Part shown: piece by piece, positions 59,420 through 64,000 of the stretch
Numbering within the stretch: the stretch's first letter is position 1
How the letters are laid out: each line of letters begins with the position of its first letter
NCBI GenBank assembly: GCA_025766275.1
Contig: JAFKAC010000166.1
Span: 1-64,000, forward strand
Direction: 5' to 3'
Length of the DNA stretch: 64,000 bases
From: Lactarius indigo
Taxonomy: Eukaryota; Basidiomycota; Agaricomycetes; Russulales; Russulaceae
Program-made: the position numbers and the translations under genes
The notes under the pieces: model-generated
Database searches by the model: none
What the model was told of the DNA's origin: nothing
What the model saw: only the letters and a program-made list of their open reading frames with translations

Positions 59420-62400
59420 TTAGGTATGACAGTCTTTGGGTTGTGGACTATTCTCCTCTCTGGCGCGATTGCGATGGTCTGAAATCAACTGTATGATCTC
59501 GTGAGATGGTCCATCAGTTGATGCCGCAATCTCGGATGGTGTCCGACCCATGTCGTCCTCTGCATCTGCACTTGCACCATGCTTGAGTAGAAGGCGCACC
59601 ATGGCAATCTCGTCCCTGCGCATCGTACGTTGAGACGACGCTAGGTGCAGTGGCGTCGAGTTGCTCTGGTCCCGTGCGTTTACATCCGCCCCGTGCTGGA
59701 TTAACACCTGCAAGGCATCGGCACGCAAGAGTCTCGACGCCAGGTGTATCGGGGTTGTGTCGTCCTTGTCCCGTGCGTTCACGTCCGCCCCGTGCCGGAG
59801 TAACAGCTGCATAGAACGAGCAGTTGTAGGCGTATTATAACTCGGACAAGACGATGCTTGATGCAACGGTGTCGAGTGACTCTTGTCCCGTACAGTTACA
59901 TCCGCACCGTGCTGGATTAACAGCTGCACGGTATCAGTGGTCCCGCAGAACGACGCATGATGCAATGGCGTTGAGTCGTTCTCGTCCCGTGCGTTTACAT
60001 CTGCCCCGTACTGGATTAACACCTGCAAGACATCAGCACGCCACTGTCTCGATGCCAGGTGTATCGGGGTTGTGTCGTCCTTGTCCCGTGCGTTCACGTC
60101 CGCCCCGTGCCGGAGTAACAGCTGCATAGAATCAGCATTTGTATCTGTATTCCAATTCCGACAAGACGATGCTTGATGCAACGGTGTCGAGTGACTCTTG
60201 TCCCGTACAGTTACATCCGCACCGTGCCGGATTAACAGTTGCACGGTATCAGTCCTCCCGCAGAACGACGCATGATGCAATGGCGTTGAGTCGTTCTCGT
60301 CCCGTGCGTTTACATCCGCCCCGTTCCGGAGTAATATTTCTGCAGCTTCAGCCCTGGCATCCCACAAATCGACAACCAAGTCAGAATTATCCTGTCCTGT
60401 TATATCAGCCCAATCATGGATGAATAATTGTACAAATCCAGCACACCGTCGTCGACAATGCCAGGTGCAATGGTGTCGAGTTTCTTTTGTCCCTGGCGTT
60501 TATGTCCGCCCCGTGCCGTATCAACAGCCCCATAGATTCGACTCTCGCCCAGGAAGATGCTAGATGCAACGGCGTTGAGTTGCTCTCGTCCCGTGCGTTT
60601 ACATCTGCACCGTTCCCAATTAATACCTGCGTAGCTTCGACTTTAGTATTCCAGATCGTGTGTGAGTCATACTGCCCTGTGCATCAGCCTGGATGAAAAA
60701 CTGCACAGATTCTGCCTCACCGTTAACGCCAGATGCAATGGCGTCGAGCTTTCCTTGTCCCGGGCTTTTACATCTGCCTTGTGCTGGATTAATAGTTCCA
60801 CGGACTTGGCTCCACCTGAGCGCGATGCAAGGTGCAATGGTGTCGAGTTGCTATTGTCCCGCATAGTTACATCTGCCCCTTGCTTGAGTAGCCATTTGAC
60901 AGCGTCAACGTGTTCATCAACCAATAACGTCCGGTTGTTATAGCTTGCAAGTTCTATAACCGCACCATGCTGATGTAGTAGCTCTGCAACGTGAAAGTGT
61001 CGGTTATGTAGTGCTGCTGCCAATGGACTGCGATGTCGGCCACCCCTAGCGTTTACATCCTGTTGATTCTTGACGACGAGATGTTCTGCCAAGTCACGAA
61101 ATCCACATAATGAAGCATAATATAGTGGAGCTGCTGCATCAATTTCCGTGTACCAGCCACCAGAGTCAATGTCGTACACCTTGAGCCACGCCGAAAAATA
61201 TGGCTCAGACTGGTCAAAAAGGCGTTGCATCCCATCTCCAATACGTAACGATACCTCCCCAAACTGGGCATGGTCCACCCAGTTCCTAGCGGCATATCGG
61301 GCCAGATGAAAACAACTATGGGCCCTATAGTTAGGAAACCGGTTGTTCGAGATGTTGTCGTCCAAATGGAGTAGAGTTGCCAGGCATGCTTGTGCGAGAG
61401 TTGCATGTGCGGGCTCGGGAAGGATATGAAAGTTCGAAATGTCCCCGACTCGAGTGGAAAGGCGATCCGACGTCAAGAATTCTTTCACCGAGAAGTGCGA
61501 AAATTGCACGATCCGAGAACCGCGGTCGTTCACTATAGTGATTAAGCTAGAGCAAGTGATCATCAGAGCTTGTTGCCGATCCTGCGACTGCCAGTCCTCG
61601 CCAAACTCCGGTATTCCTTTGGTCGCCTTAAAATCAAGGGCGAGAACCTCTGAGAGCTCCTCGATTTCAAGTGGCCGACTCGCCACAGCGAGACATTGTA
61701 GGATCCGACGAGCGAGATCTCCATCGGCCTTCCCGATTTCCCTCAATATCCGCTCGTATGTCTCGTCCAAAGTTTTCGGCAATTCATGCAGTTTCTTCCG
61801 AATACTCGATTGAAGACAATTCTGTAGCACTTCAAGCTGGCAATAAACCCATCGAAACCTGTTAAATGACGTAAACCTGCCTCATCAACGTTGTGAAACA
61901 TTCTCACATTCCGTCAGCTTTGTCCGAGAGCGTCTTGATAACAAGTTCTTTCTCCTCCATCCTCCACCTGCTCATCGCCGCACCCGAGTCAGAGTAGACG
62001 ACAGATCTGACATATGCGATGATGTCTTCCTTTTGCCCGCTTTCATCGTGAAGGGAAACTGGATAAAATGCGAGCGGCTCGATGACGTCCCTGATGTCGA
62101 CCTCCGGACGACTAGTCGCACATATATGAAGAGTTTGCAACTGAAGGTCAATGAGCTCCTTCACAAGATTAAGGACCCGTCTACGGGTGGATGGGAATTC
62201 AGAAGTGTTGGGACATTCGTCGAGGGCATCCAAGATAAGATAAACTGGGCCTTGGTTGGGAAGGGTAAGCATCTCCTTCAGGCATTGCGTCAATGCACTA
62301 TCACTGGGCTGACGCGCGCCATTGTCGTGTGCCTCATAGAGGCGGAAGAGTATATCGCAAAAAGGACCAGAACGAGCGGAGAGTTGAACGAGAAGGGAGG

Positions 62401-63748
62401 TGAGTAGATTGCGGCGAGATTGCTTGTCGGTATCTCGAAAGTCAAAATAAAAGTACGCCATGTACGCCAATCCGGCCTCGTACAGGGCTGAAATGTCCTT
62501 AATGATGGCGGAGCTGCTCCAGGTTCATAAGTTTCCTATACCGCCAGGGTTAAGGGACCAACCATATGATGCTCTTTCCAGAGCCCGCTACACAGTAGGG
62601 AGTTCATTAGATGAGCGAAGCGATCAAGACTAAAAGGGACATACGCTTTCCATGGATCCACAACAGCGAGCCAGTAACCTTCCATTTCTTGAAGATGCCC
62701 CCTCGAAAGAACCATTCCGCGGTTCCCTCATGCTGACAATCGCATGCGACGTTGTAATTTATAGACGGATCCGGTGGGGATTGCCATTTTCTTAGGTTCT
62801 CCCGCATTTTGCTCCCTGAGATCTTGTTAAGTACCCGACGGCCAACGAAGGTGGGACTAATGACTAACGTTTCACGTCATCTACATCGTTGCTGACACCC
62901 GTCAACTTGACGTCGATTGCGTGGGTGTTCTTCAAGACCTGGGTATTCGCTATCCGAGCCTCTTCGTTGGTCAGTTTGTCAAGTCTCTTTAGTGCGTCTT
63001 TCATGTCTGTCCGTCCTGCCAGCTTCTTCAGAAATCTTTCTGGACCGATATCAGCCAGGGGTAACGTAAGACGAAGGTTCAACTCACTCGCTCGACTTTG
63101 TTTGGACTCCTTGGTCGCGATCGCAAGGATATCCAGCACCTCAACCATTATCTTCGCCATCGTGTCCTTCATCGCCGGTGTTGGTGGGACTTCAGTGTAA
63201 ATCTCAAGCCGTTTGAAGAAGCTTTCGATTTGTTCGAAGATATCGATGAGCGTGCCTTGATCCTCGTTGAGATCTTTAGCTGCCTAATTGTCATTGAACA
63301 TTACAAGATTCCGGGCGAAAGGCTAAACGGGGTCACTTACCAAGAGGAGGACACCAATGCCCGCAAATATCACTGTTGCAGGTGGGAATATCTGCCACAT
63401 TGGTATCAGAATAAGATCACTGACAGATTCGTTGGTGTTTACCACGCCGACGCCTTCACCAAGCGTCCCAGAGAACGCACACAGAACGTTAATCGTTGGG
63501 TTTAGCCACTTTTTAAAACCCTCGTCAGCGTTCGGGTTGATTTGGCCACGGAGAAGGTCCAGAATGGTGTCGGGAGAACCGCAGGTTTTGAGTTGAGCGA
63601 AGAGGGCATGGCTCTCGAGACTTTGTTTGGTCTTTTTCTTGTACGCCTCCAGGGCAGTTTCAAGGATGACTTTGAAATTGCAAGAGTCAGTCGGTGGGGT
63701 AGTCTGGCTACTCTGGACCATCGAGCTAGAAGTTGGAGGTTGACTCAT
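59420..63748 (-). CDS. NLR-like STAND protein, Goodbye-NACHT-ankyrin (copy C)
   Basis: Inverted third family member. Eight-exon model: 63748-63341, 63283-62869, 62815-62645, 62587-62563, 62513-61908, 61858-60721, 60671-60447 and 60391-59420, 1319 residues with no stop. Start MSQPPTSSSMVQ. Goodbye domain: FKVILETALEAYKKKTKQ, VLCAFSGTLGEGVGVV. NACHT: GKPGSGKSIIC on the 25-nt fourth exon, YLILDALDECPN, ATSRPEVDIRD. Then QFSHFSVKEFL and at least fourteen ankyrin repeats. The two last introns (49 nt, GTGAGG; 55 nt, GTGTGC) are weak but restore the frame; without them the protein stops at 60667 after about 920 residues. A 315-bp direct duplication lies in the last exon. Role inferred as for copy A. 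Confidence 0.85.
59690..60320 (-). repeat. 315-bp tandem duplication of ankyrin repeats, copy C
   Basis: Two adjacent units of 105 codons, each about three ankyrin repeats. For example the word CATGATGCAATGGCG recurs at 59956 and 60271 and long stretches between are nearly identical. Divergence is concentrated in the variable loop (e.g. NWNTDTNAD versus SYNTPTTAR). Confidence 0.85.
60392..60446 (-). other. Intron-like segment in ankyrin exon, copy C (second)
   Basis: 55 nt, donor GTGTGC, CTGAT near the end, acceptor GGACAG. Removal joins LALSTT to DNSDLVVDLWD in frame. Not a multiple of three, so retention shifts frame. A nearer acceptor at 60397 would break the frame. Confidence 0.55.
60672..60720 (-). 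other. Intron-like segment in ankyrin exon, copy C (first)
   Basis: 49 nt, donor GTGAGG, CTGAT near the end, acceptor GGGCAG. Removal joins HLALT to YDSHTIWNTKVEA in frame. Read unspliced, the protein ends at 60667. Confidence 0.55.
62563..62587 (-). other. 25-nt microexon coding the P-loop, copy C
   Basis: Same length and phase as in copies A and B, with four base differences that change VL to II (GSGKSII). Flanking introns have TAG acceptor upstream and GTTGGT donor downstream. Confidence 0.85.
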
Positions 63749-64000
63749 GTTGAGGGGGTGATCGTAATGTCGTGTGAATGGGGTTGGGAGAAGTCACTGG
63801 TGAGCACCTTGGTGAGTACACACAACGCCTTAAGTTAACTTAGACAAGTCCCAAACTTGAAGACGCTGGGCCCATTGTTAGACGCCCGAGGCACAGGTCC
63901 GGGCAAATAATTGGTTATTTGCTGGAAGCAACGAGCACTGCTGTTCCTTGTTCTTATTTTCTACACAAAGTGCTTTTATTCCCAACGTGGTTGGTTATCT

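Noticed and set aside
60380..60720. Copy C as a frameshifted pseudogene
   Set aside because: Two short introns at homologous positions restore one open frame of 1319 residues; decay remains possible only if these are not spliced.

Overview
The window is nuclear DNA of a filamentous basidiomycete, most likely an Agaricomycete mushroom-forming fungus. The evidence is many short spliceosomal introns (about 45-75 nt) with GTRNGT donors and CTRAY branch points, compact gene spacing, and a protein set typical of that group: Goodbye-NACHT-ankyrin STAND proteins, a PalI/Rim9-type membrane protein, LysM and CBM13-like proteins, and a Tad-like LINE relic. All gene models were assembled by eye from intron borders and protein family knowledge; there is no RNA evidence.

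Layout. 1-1677: 3' part of a Pumilio (PUF) RNA-binding protein gene. 2212-4212: serine carboxypeptidase. 4213-7319: long stretch with no recognisable gene. 7320-8583: APH-type kinase. 8832-11758: elongation factor 2. 12689-16941 and 18570-22707: two tandem Goodbye-NACHT-ankyrin NLR-like genes (copies A and B) with duplicated 3' flanks; an inverted third copy (C) lies at 59420-63748. 23916-25697: PalI/Rim9-like sensor protein. 25964-27566 and 27665-28989: agmatinase and the RNA polymerase I/III subunit AC40, head to head. 29811-30395: secreted LysM protein. 30609-31571: CBM13-like protein. 33280-35320: decayed LINE. 35797-37860: DHA1-type MFS transporter. 38171-40690 and 40850-43137: DCAF11/LEC14B and TBL1-like WD40 proteins, head to head. 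43832-45948 and 46049-47035: RAD7 and an RRN9-like protein, head to head. 47520-48139 and 48290-49614: mitochondrial uL13 and a GHITM/Bax-inhibitor-1 family protein, head to head. 49794-51387: monocarboxylate-transporter-like MFS. 53251-53963: myosin regulatory light chain. 55879-56387: SRP9. 56617-58348: allantoinase.

The part most worth study is the NLR family. The three copies share exon structure, including a 25-nt exon that encodes the Walker A loop. Inside their ankyrin arrays are 49-60 nt segments that look like introns formed from ankyrin coding sequence. In A and B these segments preserve frame when left in. In B one segment contains a stop codon, and in C removing them is needed to keep the reading frame open. 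Copy C also has a near-identical 315-bp tandem duplication in its ankyrin array. Copy B has lost the usual donor of its second intron and would make a Goodbye-only protein unless an upstream donor is used. Such proteins are candidates for fungal non-self recognition; that function is inferred from the family. The other genes are mostly housekeeping (translation, RNA polymerase, protein targeting, DNA repair, ubiquitin ligase adaptor, chromatin) or nitrogen metabolism (agmatinase, allantoinase) and show no sign of a metabolic cluster.
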